Positions 26,181 to 35,261 of a DNA stretch of 64,000 nucleotides are shown here, one piece after another. The position numbers and the translations under genes were made by a program. Origin of the DNA: Romboutsia_C sp015668195 (GTDB lineage: Bacteria > Bacillota > Clostridia > Peptostreptococcales > Peptostreptococcaceae); the NCBI RefSeq assembly GCF_015668195.1, contig NZ_JADPFC010000005.1, positions 127,956 to 191,955 on the forward strand. Direction: 5' to 3'. Position 1 is the first letter of the stretch, and each line of letters starts with the position of its first letter. Under the pieces are notes generated by a model, which saw only the letters and a program-made list of their open reading frames with translations, searched no databases and was not told the DNA's origin.

Positions 26181-26444
26181 TTACTCTTGTTCACTAGCTA
26201 CTTTAATAATATCTTGAAATTTACTCATAATATAGTCATAGTTATTTTTATTATGAGGAAGTAGACACTGAGAACAATCTTTTATACCTTTATCTGTATA
26301 TCTAAAATTTCCACCACAGTTTTTTCCTAGAGCGTATAAAGGGCAGTAGCAAAATAAACAATTAAATTCCTCGGGTTTATTAGTTTTATGACAAGGGAAA
26401 TACTCGCAGTTTTTATGGTTAAAAAACTTATAATTTTCACTCAT
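26181..26444 (-). CDS. Cysteine-rich small domain protein
   Basis: 87 residues with eight cysteines: CEYFPCHK, CLFCYCPLYALGKNCGG and DCSQCLLPH. The pattern matches the short Cys-rich domain seen alone or fused to cobalamin-salvage proteins in anaerobes (PF04071-type, from memory). Probably a metal-binding or Fe-S protein; the partner is unknown. GGAGG lies 9 nt before the ATG. Confidence 0.85.
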   Translation of the reverse strand: MSENYKFFNHKNCEYFPCHKTNKPEEFNCLFCYCPLYALGKNCGGNFRYTDKGIKDCSQCLLPHNKNNYDYIMSKFQDIIKVASEQE

Positions 26445-26557
26445 GATACTAACCTCCTAATTAGTTAAACTAAGATAATTATACTAAATATTTCTATTAG
26501 TGGTATAATAAAAACATTAAAATCTTTGAAAAATCAGTAAGAAAATGAGGTGTTATA

Positions 26558-27853
26558 ATGGAACATATAGAAGAAAAAAAACAAGAAAGAGCCTTGCTTG
26601 TAGGACTTAATATAACTTCTACAGCAAAAAGAACAGATGATATAGATATAAATGAATCAATGGAGGAATTAAAAGAACTTGCAAAAGCTGCAGGAGCTGA
26701 AGTTGTAGGAAGTTTAATTCAAAATAGACAATCAAGAGATTCTGCATTTTATGTAGGTAAAGGTAAAGTAGAAGAAATAAAGGCATACTGTGAATCTTTA
26801 GATGCTACAATGGTAATATTTAATGATGAATTATCAGGTGCTCATATAAGAAATATAGAAGAAATAGTAGGTATAAAAATAATAGATAGAACTACTTTAA
26901 TACTTGATATATTTGCACAAAGGGCATTAAGCAAAGAAGGTAAACTTCAAGTTGAACTAGCTCAGTTAAACTACAGACTTCCAAGATTATATGGAATGGG
27001 TGGGCAAATGAGTAGAACTGGTGCAGGTATAGGTACTAGAGGACCAGGTGAACAAAAGTTAGAAATAGATAAAAGAAATATACTTAACAAAGCGGCTGAC
27101 ATAAGACGTGAACTTAGAGAAGTTAAAAAAATAAGAGAAACTCAAAGAGTACAACGTATAAAATCAAATATACCGATAGTTGCACTTGTTGGTTATACTA
27201 ATGCAGGAAAATCAACATTATTAAATGAATTAATAAAAACACATAAAGATTATGAAGCTGAAAAAGAAGTATTTGCAAAAGATATGCTATTTGCTACTTT
27301 AGATGTAACTTTAAGAAAAGCAGTACTTCCAAGTAAAAAAGAATTTTTAGCCGTAGATACAGTTGGATTTGTAAGTAAACTTCCACATGATTTAGTTGAA
27401 GCGTTTAAAGCAACTCTAGAAGAAGTTCAGTATGCTGATTTAATACTTCATGTAGTAGACGCTACAAACTCCAATTATGAAATACAAATGAAAACAACTG
27501 AAAAAGTTCTTAAGGAATTAGGAGCAGATAATAAAAATACAATACTTGTATATAACAAAATAGACAGATTAGACCTAGATATATATCCTAAAAATAGAGA
27601 TGATGTAGTATATATATCTGCTAAAAAAGGTGTAAACATGGATAAGTTATTAGAACTTATAGAAAATGCCTTAAGTGAAGCTACATATCAAGTTAAGCTT
27701 TTATTACCTTATGAAAGAGGAGATATATTTAGCAAACTTAAAAATAAATACAATGTAGAAAACTTTGAATATGTAGAAAATGGAATAACAGTTGATGTTA
27801 ATTTGTTAGAAGAGGATTATAATATATATAAGGAGTATATATTAGAAAAGTAG
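26558..27853 (+). CDS. hflX: Ribosome-associated GTPase HflX
   Basis: 431 residues. N-terminal HflX domain with GAGIGTRGPGEQKLEIDKR, then a coiled region (about 165-200), then the G domain: GYTNAGKSTL (G1), DTVGFVSKLP (G3), NKIDR (G4). HflX splits stalled 70S ribosomes under stress. GAGGTG precedes ATG 26558. It is followed 8 nt later by a HEAT-repeat protein gene. Confidence 0.94.
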   Translation: MEHIEEKKQERALLVGLNITSTAKRTDDIDINESMEELKELAKAAGAEVVGSLIQNRQSRDSAFYVGKGKVEEIKAYCESLDATMVIFNDELSGAHIRNIEEIVGIKIIDRTTLILDIFAQRALSKEGKLQVELAQLNYRLPRLYGMGGQMSRTGAGIGTRGPGEQKLEIDKRNILNKAADIRRELREVKKIRETQRVQRIKSNIPIVALVGYTNAGKSTLLNELIKTHKDYEAEKEVFAKDMLFATLDVTLRKAVLPSKKEFLAVDTVGFVSKLPHDLVEAFKATLEEVQYADLILHVVDATNSNYEIQMKTTEKVLKELGADNKNTILVYNKIDRLDLDIYPKNRDDVVYISAKKGVNMDKLLELIENALSEATYQVKLLLPYERGDIFSKLKNKYNVENFEYVENGITVDVNLLEEDYNIYKEYILEK

Positions 27854-27861
27854 GTAATAAT

Positions 27862-28527
27862 ATGAATATAAGTTGGGACAATATAGGCAACTTAGAGGAC
27901 CATTATATAACTTATCTTCTATACAAAGAATCTAAAACAGTTTCTCAAATCAGCAAAATAAGAAATATATCAGTCACAGAGGTAAATGACCAATTAATAA
28001 AGGCAAAGCTAGAAATAAAATCAATGTTGAAAGAAAAAATTGAGTTATCAAAAGACACAATAGACAAATTTTTGGGACAAAACAAAAACGACAGATTAGA
28101 TTTTATAAGTAGTCTAAGTGAAGAAAATTTAATAGACTTCAAAAGAAAGTTATACAAAAGAATACTGACAGAAAAGAATGCAGAAGACTTAATGATATTG
28201 ATTTGGACAACAGGAGAGTTAAAGGATGATAGGTTCCTAAAATTACTACATCCTCTTACAAGTCATAGACATTCAGACGTAAGAAGGATAACATATTCAG
28301 CCCTTAGGAAAATAGAATCACCTAAAAGTAGAGAGTATTTACAAAGGGGTCTATATGATACCAATCCTCAAACTAGACAATACTGTGCAAAGGCACTTGC
28401 TAAAATTGGAAATGAAAATAGTTTAAAGATGTTAAAACAACTAAAAAGCAAGAAACAATTTGAGAAAGACTACGTGTTAAGAGCATATGAAGACGCTATT
28501 TATAATTTAGAAAATATAGATAAATAA
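27862..28527 (+). CDS. HEAT-repeat protein with N-terminal helix-turn-helix-like region
   Basis: 221 residues. Residues ~15-55 (YLLYKESKTVSQISKIRNISVTEV...) look like a sigma-factor-type helix-turn-helix. Residues ~125-210 hold two or three HEAT-like helical repeats (HSDVRRITYSALRKI, NPQTRQYCAKALAKIG). Probably a scaffold or regulator. It lies 8 nt after hflX and is likely co-expressed with it. Function unknown. Confidence 0.75.
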   Translation: MNISWDNIGNLEDHYITYLLYKESKTVSQISKIRNISVTEVNDQLIKAKLEIKSMLKEKIELSKDTIDKFLGQNKNDRLDFISSLSEENLIDFKRKLYKRILTEKNAEDLMILIWTTGELKDDRFLKLLHPLTSHRHSDVRRITYSALRKIESPKSREYLQRGLYDTNPQTRQYCAKALAKIGNENSLKMLKQLKSKKQFEKDYVLRAYEDAIYNLENIDK

Positions 28528-28700
28528 CTTAACATAAAGGAAAATTATTTTACATATAATTAACAAATTAGTTATTTATCTATAAGACATTAAAAACCTA
28601 ACATTAGAAAATCTAATAAAAACTTTGAAACATTACTTTTTAAGCAAAATATCTAAAAAATTATTACATGCTATAGAAAGTTAAATAGGAGGGGTTTTAA

Positions 28701-29138
28701 ATGATAGTAAGACATTGTGCTGGTGGAGTAGTATTTTATGCAAATAAGGTTCTTTTGATAAAAAACGATAGAGGAGAATGGACACTTCCAAAAGGTAAAA
28801 TATTTAATGGTGAACTAAAAACGGAAAGTGCAATATTAAGTGTTAAGCAGGAAACAGGTGTAGAAGGAACAGTTTTAGGGGTAGCTGGAGATAGTATGTA
28901 TGAGTTTTTCTCTAGAAGCAGACAACAACAAGTATGCAATTCAGTTACTTGGTATATAATGGAAACATCAGATACTAGTTGTGTATTAAATAAAGAATTA
29001 TTGGATGGTGGATTCTTTAAGATAAAGGATGCTTTAGAACAATTAACACATAAAAAGGAAAAATCATTAGTAGAAATATCTTATAAAAAGTATAAAGAAT
29101 TAAAAAAAGAAGTAGTTGAAACTAGTGCAAGTATATAA
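28701..29138 (+). CDS. Nudix-fold protein with a degenerate Nudix box
   Basis: 145 residues. The start CAGGVVFYANKVLLIKND and WTLPKGKI are typical Nudix strands, and the box region is GKIFNGELKTES followed by AILSVKQETGV. Against GX5EX7REUXEEXGU the first G and E and the last E, G and V are present. The RE pair reads LS and the first E of the EE pair reads Q, so two of the metal-binding residues are missing. The protein may be inactive, use other ligands, or act as a sensor. AGGAGGGG supports the start. Monocistronic with a terminator. Confidence 0.8.
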   Translation: MIVRHCAGGVVFYANKVLLIKNDRGEWTLPKGKIFNGELKTESAILSVKQETGVEGTVLGVAGDSMYEFFSRSRQQQVCNSVTWYIMETSDTSCVLNKELLDGGFFKIKDALEQLTHKKEKSLVEISYKKYKELKKEVVETSASI

Positions 29139-29159
29139 TATATATTAAATAGAAATAAG

Positions 29160-29186
29160 AGAAAGGGCTTAGCCCTTTCTTTTTTG
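29160..29186 (+). terminator. Terminator after the Nudix-like gene
   Basis: AGAAAGGGC/GCCCTTTCT stem with a TTA loop and a following T6 run. Confidence 0.9.
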
Positions 29187-29279
29187 ATTTATAATAGCTT
29201 ATTCGATATAATATATTATAAAAAGTATAAAATAAAGTTAGTAAATTAAGAACTAATATTTAGATAGACGGAGGCTTTT

Positions 29280-29924
29280 ATGAGTACATACAAAACATTG
29301 CATGAATTTGGAATGGATGAAGTTATAATAGAAAAATCAACTTTTATAGGGTATGCAAAGCCTATAAAAACAGAAGAAGAAGCAGTAGAATTTATAAACG
29401 AAATAAAGAAAAAGCATAAAGATGCAACTCACAATGTGTGGGCATATACGGTTGGAAAAAGTATGAACATACAAAGATATAGTGATGATGGAGAGCCGCA
29501 AGGAACAGCAGGAATACCAAGCTTAGAAGTTATAAAAAAAGAAGATTTAAGGGATGTGGTAGTTGTTGTTACTAGATACTTTGGAGGAGTTAAGCTAGGT
29601 GCAGGAGGACTTGTTAGAGCATATACTAAAGGTGCTAAGATAGGCCTTGAAGCTGGTAAAATTATAGATAAGGTTATGTATAAAGAGGTTAGAATAAAGA
29701 TAGATTACAATCAACTTGGAAAAATACAAAATGAGATAATGAACATGGGGTATTTTGTAAAAGATACTATTTATGAAGAGAGCGTTGAGATGATAGTTTA
29801 TTCAAGACTTAATGAGGTTGATGCACTTACATCAAGAATGACAGATATAACTAGTGCTACGGCAGATATAACATTAGGTGAGGAATTTTATTTATCAGAA
29901 AAAGATGGTCAAATAATAATTTAG
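29280..29924 (+). CDS. YigZ/IMPACT family protein
   Basis: 214 residues. The N-terminal IMPACT domain has FIGYAKPIKTEEEA, SDDGEPQGTAGIP and VVVVTRYFGGVKLGAGGLVRAY, the strongest family signatures. A short C-terminal EF-G domain V-like region follows (about 135-205). Related to eukaryotic IMPACT; in bacteria the role is unclear, probably linked to translation or peptide processing. GACGGAGG lies upstream of ATG 29280. Confidence 0.92.
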   Translation: MSTYKTLHEFGMDEVIIEKSTFIGYAKPIKTEEEAVEFINEIKKKHKDATHNVWAYTVGKSMNIQRYSDDGEPQGTAGIPSLEVIKKEDLRDVVVVVTRYFGGVKLGAGGLVRAYTKGAKIGLEAGKIIDKVMYKEVRIKIDYNQLGKIQNEIMNMGYFVKDTIYEESVEMIVYSRLNEVDALTSRMTDITSATADITLGEEFYLSEKDGQIII

Positions 29925-29930
29925 TGTATA

Positions 29931-30047
29931 ATGGCATTTATAGACGAACTGGTAGATGATTGGGGGAAGCTAAATTTAGCAGTTAAATCTTTAGTTATTA
30001 TAGGTATTATATTATATATATATTATGATAATTGCTTTATACGGTGA
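29931..30047 (+). CDS. Possible 38-residue single-span membrane peptide
   Basis: The short frame begins MAFIDELVDDWGKLNLAVKS and continues with a hydrophobic isoleucine-rich span of about 15 residues. It starts 6 nt after the yigZ stop, which suggests coupling. There is no strong ribosome-binding site, so this is tentative. The acidic amphipathic start plus one span resembles other small membrane peptides. Confidence 0.35.
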   Translation: MAFIDELVDDWGKLNLAVKSLVIIGIILYIYYDNCFIR

Positions 30048-30143
30048 TGCAAATTAAGGAGTAGCTTAAGAGAATTAAATTTTTTATTCACTAAGTGATA
30101 TTTAAATGCATATTATACATAAAAATGATTTTTAGGAGGGTAT

Positions 30144-31058
30144 ATGATAAACGATCAAAAGTATGCTATTTTATCTCTTGAATTACATCTATTTTTTGCA
30201 CGAATAATGAAGGAGCACTCTATTTTTTTAGCGGCCGGATTTACACCTAAAAATTCAGACCTTGCTAATGAGGCAGAACACTACAAAAGGGAATTTGAAA
30301 AATTACTATCGCTTGCAGTAAGTGTTAGTGATGGAAGAATTAGACCTAATGTTTTACAATCTGGGGAAATTATTACTAACTATACATTAGGCACAGAAGA
30401 AAAGACACAAAACTTAACAGGAATAGAAATAGACCAAAATATAACTAAGTCAGAAGCAAAACTACGTAGTGGAAATAATCCTAATGTTAGCGCTAATTTA
30501 GTAAACTATGTAGGTCAACTTAATGAAAATGCAAAGAGACTACTTAAGGGGCTTATTGGTTTTAAGGAAAGATTATTAGATGGAGTATTATCTTGTAATT
30601 TGTTTACAGTTAATTATCCATTACTTATTGAACATATACTTCGTGAGGCAAAATTATATCTTACATTAGTGGAAGATCTTGATAACAGGGTTGATATTGA
30701 TTCTAAAGATACTAGAGAAACAGAGTTATTCTGGGATCAAATAATGATGGAACATGCACTATTTATAAGAGGATTGCTTGACCCTTCTGAAAATAAATTA
30801 ATTGAAGCTGCAGATGAATTTGCAGATGATTTTGAGGATTTAATAGAGGATGCAAAAAATATGATGAATGCAACGATAAACAGCATTACAAATAAAACTT
30901 TAAATCAAACTATTGAGCTTAGAAACTTCAAACAAGCAGGAACAGATGGGATAGCAAGTTGTAAAATAAGGTCTATAATACTTCCGCTTCTTGGAGATCA
31001 TGTATTAAGAGAAGCTAATCATTATATAAGATTATTACAAACATATCAAAATATATAA
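30144..31058 (+). CDS. DUF2935 protein, two four-helix-bundle repeats
   Basis: 304 residues, mostly helical, with two related halves. Each half starts with a helix carrying HLFFARIMKEHSIFL (about 12-26) or ELFWDQIMMEHALFI (about 193-207), and each half has an LLxxHxLREAxxYxxL-type helix (IEHILREAKLYL, GDHVLREANHYI). The repeated His/Glu positions suggest a metal site, as in ferritin-like bundles. The family is common in clostridia and its function is unknown. AGGAGGG supports the start. Confidence 0.88.
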   Translation: MINDQKYAILSLELHLFFARIMKEHSIFLAAGFTPKNSDLANEAEHYKREFEKLLSLAVSVSDGRIRPNVLQSGEIITNYTLGTEEKTQNLTGIEIDQNITKSEAKLRSGNNPNVSANLVNYVGQLNENAKRLLKGLIGFKERLLDGVLSCNLFTVNYPLLIEHILREAKLYLTLVEDLDNRVDIDSKDTRETELFWDQIMMEHALFIRGLLDPSENKLIEAADEFADDFEDLIEDAKNMMNATINSITNKTLNQTIELRNFKQAGTDGIASCKIRSIILPLLGDHVLREANHYIRLLQTYQNI

Positions 31059-31060
31059 GT

Positions 31061-31096
31061 AAAAAAATGAGTTCTATTTATTAGAACTCATTTTTT
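31061..31096. terminator. Bidirectional terminator
   Basis: AAAAAAATGAGTTCT/AGAACTCATTTTTTT stem with a seven-base loop between convergent genes. Confidence 0.9.
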
Positions 31097-31103
31097 TATG
31101 AAG

Positions 31104-31496
31104 TTATTTTTTTAAGTTTTTAAAACTACATTTACAAGATTTAGGAGGGCACTTTATACCCTTGTAAATTTCTAAACATCCGATGGATAAAAGAAAAAAT
31201 CCAAATATTTTTCTAAGTAGTTCTGATGAAAGATGATTAGCTACTAGAGAACCAAAAACGGCACCAATAACACCGAAGGTTGCAATTGGAACTATAAGTT
31301 TTAAAACAGTGTTTTTATTTTTTATATGAACCATTAACGCAAATATGGTCATTGGAATTGAAGAAAGTAAGTTTATACTTTGAGCTATCTTTGGATCAAT
31401 ATTTAGGAATAAGATTAGGGCTGGTATTAAAATAGTTCCACCACCCATACCCATTCCACCTATTATTCCACCTAAAAAACCTATCAAATACAGCAA
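31104..31496 (-). CDS. TauE/SafE-family transporter, second half-protein
   Basis: 130 residues with four hydrophobic segments and the family motif GMGGGTILIPALILFL near the start. Full TauE/SafE anion exporters are about 250 residues with two such halves; here each half is its own gene. TTG 31496 lies just after the upstream stop codon with GGATGGTG in front, which suggests coupled translation. Ends with a short Cys-containing tail (CPPKSCKCSF). Likely pairs with the upstream half; substrate unknown (sulfur anions are typical). Confidence 0.82.
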   Translation of the reverse strand: MLYLIGFLGGIIGGMGMGGGTILIPALILFLNIDPKIAQSINLLSSIPMTIFALMVHIKNKNTVLKLIVPIATFGVIGAVFGSLVANHLSSELLRKIFGFFLLSIGCLEIYKGIKCPPKSCKCSFKNLKK

Positions 31497-31497
31497 T

Positions 31498-31866
31498 CTA
31501 AAACACCATCCTTAAAGATGCAATAATCATAATAAGCCCAAATGAAATTCGTAAAAAACGCCCAGTTACTTTACACAAAAGCTTAGCGCCTAGTATTCCA
31601 CCGATGACACTTCCTATAGCTACTTTAAATGTAAGCTCAAGATCATAGGTACCATTAGAAATATATACAACAGAACTTGCACTTGTAAGAAAAACTATTA
31701 TCGCTAATGCAGTAGCATGGGATTTATGCTCTTCAACCTTTAGTATGTTGTTTAATATAGGAACTAATAAAGTACCTCCTCCAGATCCAAAGACTCCATT
31801 TATAAATCCAGTTATAAGACCTATTAATGTATTTTTAATATTAAAATCAAAATGTTTATTTTTCAT
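31498..31866 (-). CDS. TauE/SafE-family transporter, first half-protein
   Basis: 122 residues, about four membrane segments, with GSGGGTLLVPILNNIL as the conserved turn. ATG 31866 follows AAAGGTGAT. It ends in TAG one base before the start of the second half in another frame. Both halves have intact motifs and their own initiation signals, so this looks like a genuine two-gene arrangement rather than a recent frameshift. Confidence 0.82.
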   Translation of the reverse strand: MKNKHFDFNIKNTLIGLITGFINGVFGSGGGTLLVPILNNILKVEEHKSHATALAIIVFLTSASSVVYISNGTYDLELTFKVAIGSVIGGILGAKLLCKVTGRFLRISFGLIMIIASLRMVF

Positions 31867-32064
31867 TATAATCACCTTTTAAAGATAGCTTTTACAGAAA
31901 TGCTAAATTATATTTATGTAATATATAATAATTAGGGTAAAATAATTTTGAATTTTAATTTATATATATGGTTATACTATGATTAAACGAGTTTAAATGC
32001 CTTCAAATAGAAGGAGAAATTCAGAAAATTATCTGAAAATATATTTACGTAGGAGAGTTTAATT

Positions 32065-32253
32065 ATGAAAGCAGTAGTAGATAAAGATACATGTATATCA
32101 TGTGGCCTATGTCCAAGTATATGTCCAGAAGTATTTTCAATGGACGATGATGGAAAAGCAGTAGCAATAAGTGGCGAAGTTCCAGAAGGTGAACAAGATG
32201 CATCTAAGGAAGCTGAAGAAAGCTGTCCAGTTGATGCAATAAGTGTAGATTAA
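32065..32253 (+). CDS. Small ferredoxin, single 4Fe-4S cluster
   Basis: 62 residues with CISCGLCPSICPE near the N terminus and SCPVDAI near the C terminus. This is the pattern of short monocluster clostridial ferredoxins, with one additional cysteine in the first group. The middle is acidic, as usual for soluble electron carriers. GTAGGAGAG precedes the ATG. Alone in its transcript, with a strong terminator. Confidence 0.92.
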   Translation: MKAVVDKDTCISCGLCPSICPEVFSMDDDGKAVAISGEVPEGEQDASKEAEESCPVDAISVD

Positions 32254-32260
32254 TTTAAAA

Positions 32261-32331
32261 TAAAAAATCCATCTATTTTTAGGCAACTATTTAAGTAATT
32301 AAATAGTTCTAAATAGATGGATTTTTTTTAT
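32261..32331 (+). terminator. Terminator after ferredoxin
   Basis: Outer stem AAAAAATCCATCTATTT/AAATAGATGGATTTTTT encloses a second stem AACTATTTAA/TTAAATAGTT. A T8 run follows. Confidence 0.85.
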
Positions 32332-32392
32332 TTATAAACATATGATATAATGAAAATATACAAAATATGTAAAGTGTGGATAGGAGATAAAT

Positions 32393-33148
32393 ATGAAAGA
32401 TATAAAGTTAAAGATAGACAAAACTGTAGAGTGGTTAAGGGAAAAAGTAAAAGAAGCTAATAGTAAGGGATTAATTGTTGGAGTATCTGGTGGGATAGAT
32501 TCAGCTGTAGTAGCTTACCTTATAAAAAAAGCATTTCCTAAAAATTCTATGGGTGTAATAATGAGCATAAAAAGCAATCCAAATGATAGAGAAGATGCCC
32601 TTAAAGTTATAAATGGATGTGGTATAGAATTTCTTGACTTAGACTTAAGTAAGCCACAAGATTTAATATTAAGTACAGTAATAGATTCTCTTAAAGAAAA
32701 GAATTTATACAAAGAAGATTATTTAAAAATGACAGATGCAAATCTAAGAGCGAGAGTTAGAATGAGTACTATATATACAGTAGCAAATAATTTAGGATAC
32801 TTAGTAGTAGGAACAGATAATGCAGCAGAAATACATACAGGTTACTTCACAAAATATGGAGATGGAGGAGTAGATTTAGTGCCGTTATCAAACCTTACTA
32901 AAAAAGAAGTATACGAGTGGGCAAAAGTATTAGGCGTACATAAAGATGTAATAAATAAGGCACCATCAGCAGGTCTTTGGGAAGGACAAACTGATGAAAA
33001 TGAAATGGGTACAACTTATGATATGATAGATGCAGTAGTGGAAGGAAGGTTAGATGAAGTTCCACAAAAAGATAAGGAAATAATCGACAGACTTCACAGA
33101 GTGAGTGAGCATAAAAGACACACACCAGCAGGTCCTCCTAAGTTCTAA
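32393..33148 (+). CDS. nadE: NH3-dependent NAD+ synthetase
   Basis: 251 residues. Converts deamido-NAD, ATP and ammonia to NAD. The PP-loop VGVSGGIDSAVV (about 28-39) binds ATP. GTDNAAEIHTGYFTKYGDGG and PSAGLWEGQTDENEMG are the adenylate and deamido-NAD contacts. No glutaminase domain is present, so it uses free ammonia. GGATAGGAG precedes ATG 32393. Confidence 0.94.
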   Translation: MKDIKLKIDKTVEWLREKVKEANSKGLIVGVSGGIDSAVVAYLIKKAFPKNSMGVIMSIKSNPNDREDALKVINGCGIEFLDLDLSKPQDLILSTVIDSLKEKNLYKEDYLKMTDANLRARVRMSTIYTVANNLGYLVVGTDNAAEIHTGYFTKYGDGGVDLVPLSNLTKKEVYEWAKVLGVHKDVINKAPSAGLWEGQTDENEMGTTYDMIDAVVEGRLDEVPQKDKEIIDRLHRVSEHKRHTPAGPPKF

Positions 33149-33279
33149 TTTACTAAATTGAATATATATGCTAAAATTTACGAGTAATAATAAATTTATG
33201 AGAATTTATTAAAATATTAGGAATAGATAAATATTTCTAAATAATATAAAATTAATCATACGTAGTAAGGAGTGAAAGT

Positions 33280-34002
33280 ATGGGACGTATAGGAAACATA
33301 ATAAATAGAAAAGGTAAGCAAGATGCCAAAAGAGCAAAGATATTCACTAAGCATGCTAGAGCAATAGCTGTTGCAGCTAAAGAAGGTGGAGGAGATCCAG
33401 AATACAATGCTACTTTAAAAACTGCTATAGAAAAAGCTAAAGCTGATAATATGCCAAACGACAATATAGATAGAGCTATAGCTAAAGGAGCAGGCGGTGG
33501 AGCTAACGAGAACTATGAGACTATAGTTTATGAAGGATACGGACCAGGTGGAGTTGCTGTTATAGTTGAAGCTTTAACAGACAACAAAAACAGAACTGCT
33601 GGTAACGTAAGATATTATTTTGATAAAAACGGTGGAAACTTAGGAACTAGCGGATGCGTATCATTCATGTTCGATAAAAAAGGACAAATGTTAATAGAAG
33701 CTACTGATGAAGTTTCAGAAGAAGAATTAATGGATGCTGCTCTAGAAGCTGGTGCAGAAGACTTCATAACAGAAGAAGATGGATTTGAAGTAATAACAGC
33801 TCCAGAAGACTTTACAGCTGTAAGAGATGAATTACAAGCTAAAGGATATGAATTTATATCTGCTGAGGTAAAATTAATACCTCAAACTACAACAGTATTA
33901 ACTGATGAAGAACAATTAAAGTTTATGGAAAAATTAGTTGATATGTTAGAAGAAGATGATGATGTTCAATCTATAGCTCATAACTGGGAAATAGAAGAAT
34001 AA
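33280..34002 (+). CDS. yebC: YebC/PmpR family protein (TACO1 homologue)
   Basis: 240 residues starting MGRIGNIINRKGKQDAKRAK, with GGDPEYNATLKTAIEKAKA and GYGPGGVAVIVEALTDN, all typical of YebC. Members have been described as transcription regulators and as ribosome-associated factors that help translation of hard motifs. The last 51 codons lie inside a 153-bp sequence repeated at 37119-37271, and the native terminator now lies 3.4 kb downstream at 37464. So the 3' end is an attachment site, and the present stop codon was restored by the inserted element. Confidence 0.94.
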   Translation: MGRIGNIINRKGKQDAKRAKIFTKHARAIAVAAKEGGGDPEYNATLKTAIEKAKADNMPNDNIDRAIAKGAGGGANENYETIVYEGYGPGGVAVIVEALTDNKNRTAGNVRYYFDKNGGNLGTSGCVSFMFDKKGQMLIEATDEVSEEELMDAALEAGAEDFITEEDGFEVITAPEDFTAVRDELQAKGYEFISAEVKLIPQTTTVLTDEEQLKFMEKLVDMLEEDDDVQSIAHNWEIEE

Positions 34003-34003
34003 T
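33851..34003 (+). repeat. attL-like direct repeat (left end of the element)
   Basis: 153 bp identical to 37119-37271. It covers the last 50-odd codons and the stop of yebC plus one base. The identity stops abruptly at both ends (33850 G versus A; 34004 A versus C). Confidence 0.9.
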
Positions 34004-34071
34004 AGCTAGATTGAAGTAATATCAACGGTTGTTGGATTTTAAGTAATTAAAAAATCTTAAAATATTACAAT

Positions 34072-34139
34072 TGTTACGGTAAACATCTTATATACTATAT
34101 AAAAATGTAATGAAATATGTATAGAGTGTTACGGTAAAC
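34072..34139 (+). repeat. Repeated motif near attL, possible integrase arm-type sites
   Basis: TGTTACGGTAAAC occurs at 34072-34084 and again at 34127-34139, 55 bp apart. A partial copy TGTTACGA is at 34153-34160. Such direct repeats beside the crossover site are typical of arm-binding sites of tyrosine recombinases, but could also be operator sites for the int promoter. Confidence 0.55.
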
Positions 34140-34201
34140 GAAAACACCTCTATGTTACGATGTATAGATTAATCTATGAAGTAATATGGAGGTGTTTTTG
34201 T

Positions 34202-35106
34202 ATGCTCATAAATGATGTATATAGAGAGTATATGTATGAAATTAAAACTAAAAATTATTCTGAAAGGACTATAAAGGGTTATAAGAATAACCTTAATAAG
34301 TTTTTCAATTATTGTAAGTCAGGGTTTGAAGTACTGGAGCTAGAAGAGATAACTCACTTGCACATAAGGCAATATCTTAACTTTCTAAAAAATAAAAACT
34401 TAAGTGAAACTTATATAAACACAATATTGAAGAATATAAGGAGCTTCTATGCGTATTGCTATAAAGAAGAATATTGCTTAAATATTGCTAAAAAGGTTAG
34501 CTTATTGAAAGAGAAAAAGGTAGTTATTGAGTCATTCACTGATGCAGAGGTGAGGAAGATGTTAGATGCATATAAGATGGATACTTATATAAATGCACGC
34601 AACAAGTGTATTGTGGCTATGCTTATAGACACAGGAGTTAGAAACTCAGAGCTATGTGATATAACCAAGATTGATGTTAAGGAAACGTTAATACATATAT
34701 TTGGAAAAGGGAGAAAGGAGCGTATTGTGCCTATAAGCCCGATGTTGAAAAAATAATGATAAAATATGAGCGAATTAGAGAGATGTACTTAAAGGATAGT
34801 ATAGTGAGTTATGATAATTATTTCCTTAGCTATAGAGGAAAACCTCTTACTGTAGAAGCTGTAGAAAGAGTACTAAGGATAGCAGGACAAAGAGCTAGAG
34901 TTAGAGACTCTATTAGATGCTCACCACATACTTGTAGACATTATTTTGCACAAACTCAATTAAGAAATGGTTTGGATATATATAGCTTGTCTAGGTTACT
35001 TGGGCATGAGACTGTGGATATAACTAAAAGATATCTACAAAGTATTAAAGATGAAAAGATAATAGAAATGAGTATATCCACAAGTACTTTAATGAACTTA
35101 ATATAA
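34202..35106 (+). pseudogene. Tyrosine recombinase/integrase, frameshifted
   Basis: Two frames make one recombinase. 34202-34755 encodes the SAM-like N-terminal DNA-binding domain and the start of the catalytic domain, with the first catalytic Arg in DTGVRNSEL and the Lys region FGKGRKERIVPIS. 34756-35106 encodes SPHTCRHYFAQ (H-x-x-R), LLGHETVDITKRYLQ (His and the nucleophilic Tyr). The break is in a six-A run at about 34747-34753; one extra A joins the frames into a ~300-residue protein with all catalytic residues. ATG 34202 follows GGAGGTG. It could be a true mutation, a homopolymer sequencing error, or slippage. Confidence 0.85.
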
Positions 35107-35261
35107 TATAGTACCCTTATTATATAGATTAAAAGCAATTTTGATGAATTTGTATAAATTAAAATAGTATAAATTGTTAGTTGTCATTACAAAATTTTAC
35201 AAATTATATCATTTTAAATATGTATAATATTAAATGATTATACATGTAGGAGGAAGAATAT

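Noticed and set aside
33280..34002. tRNA gene as integration target
   Set aside because: No tRNA-like cloverleaf is present at either repeat; the repeat is the coding end of yebC.
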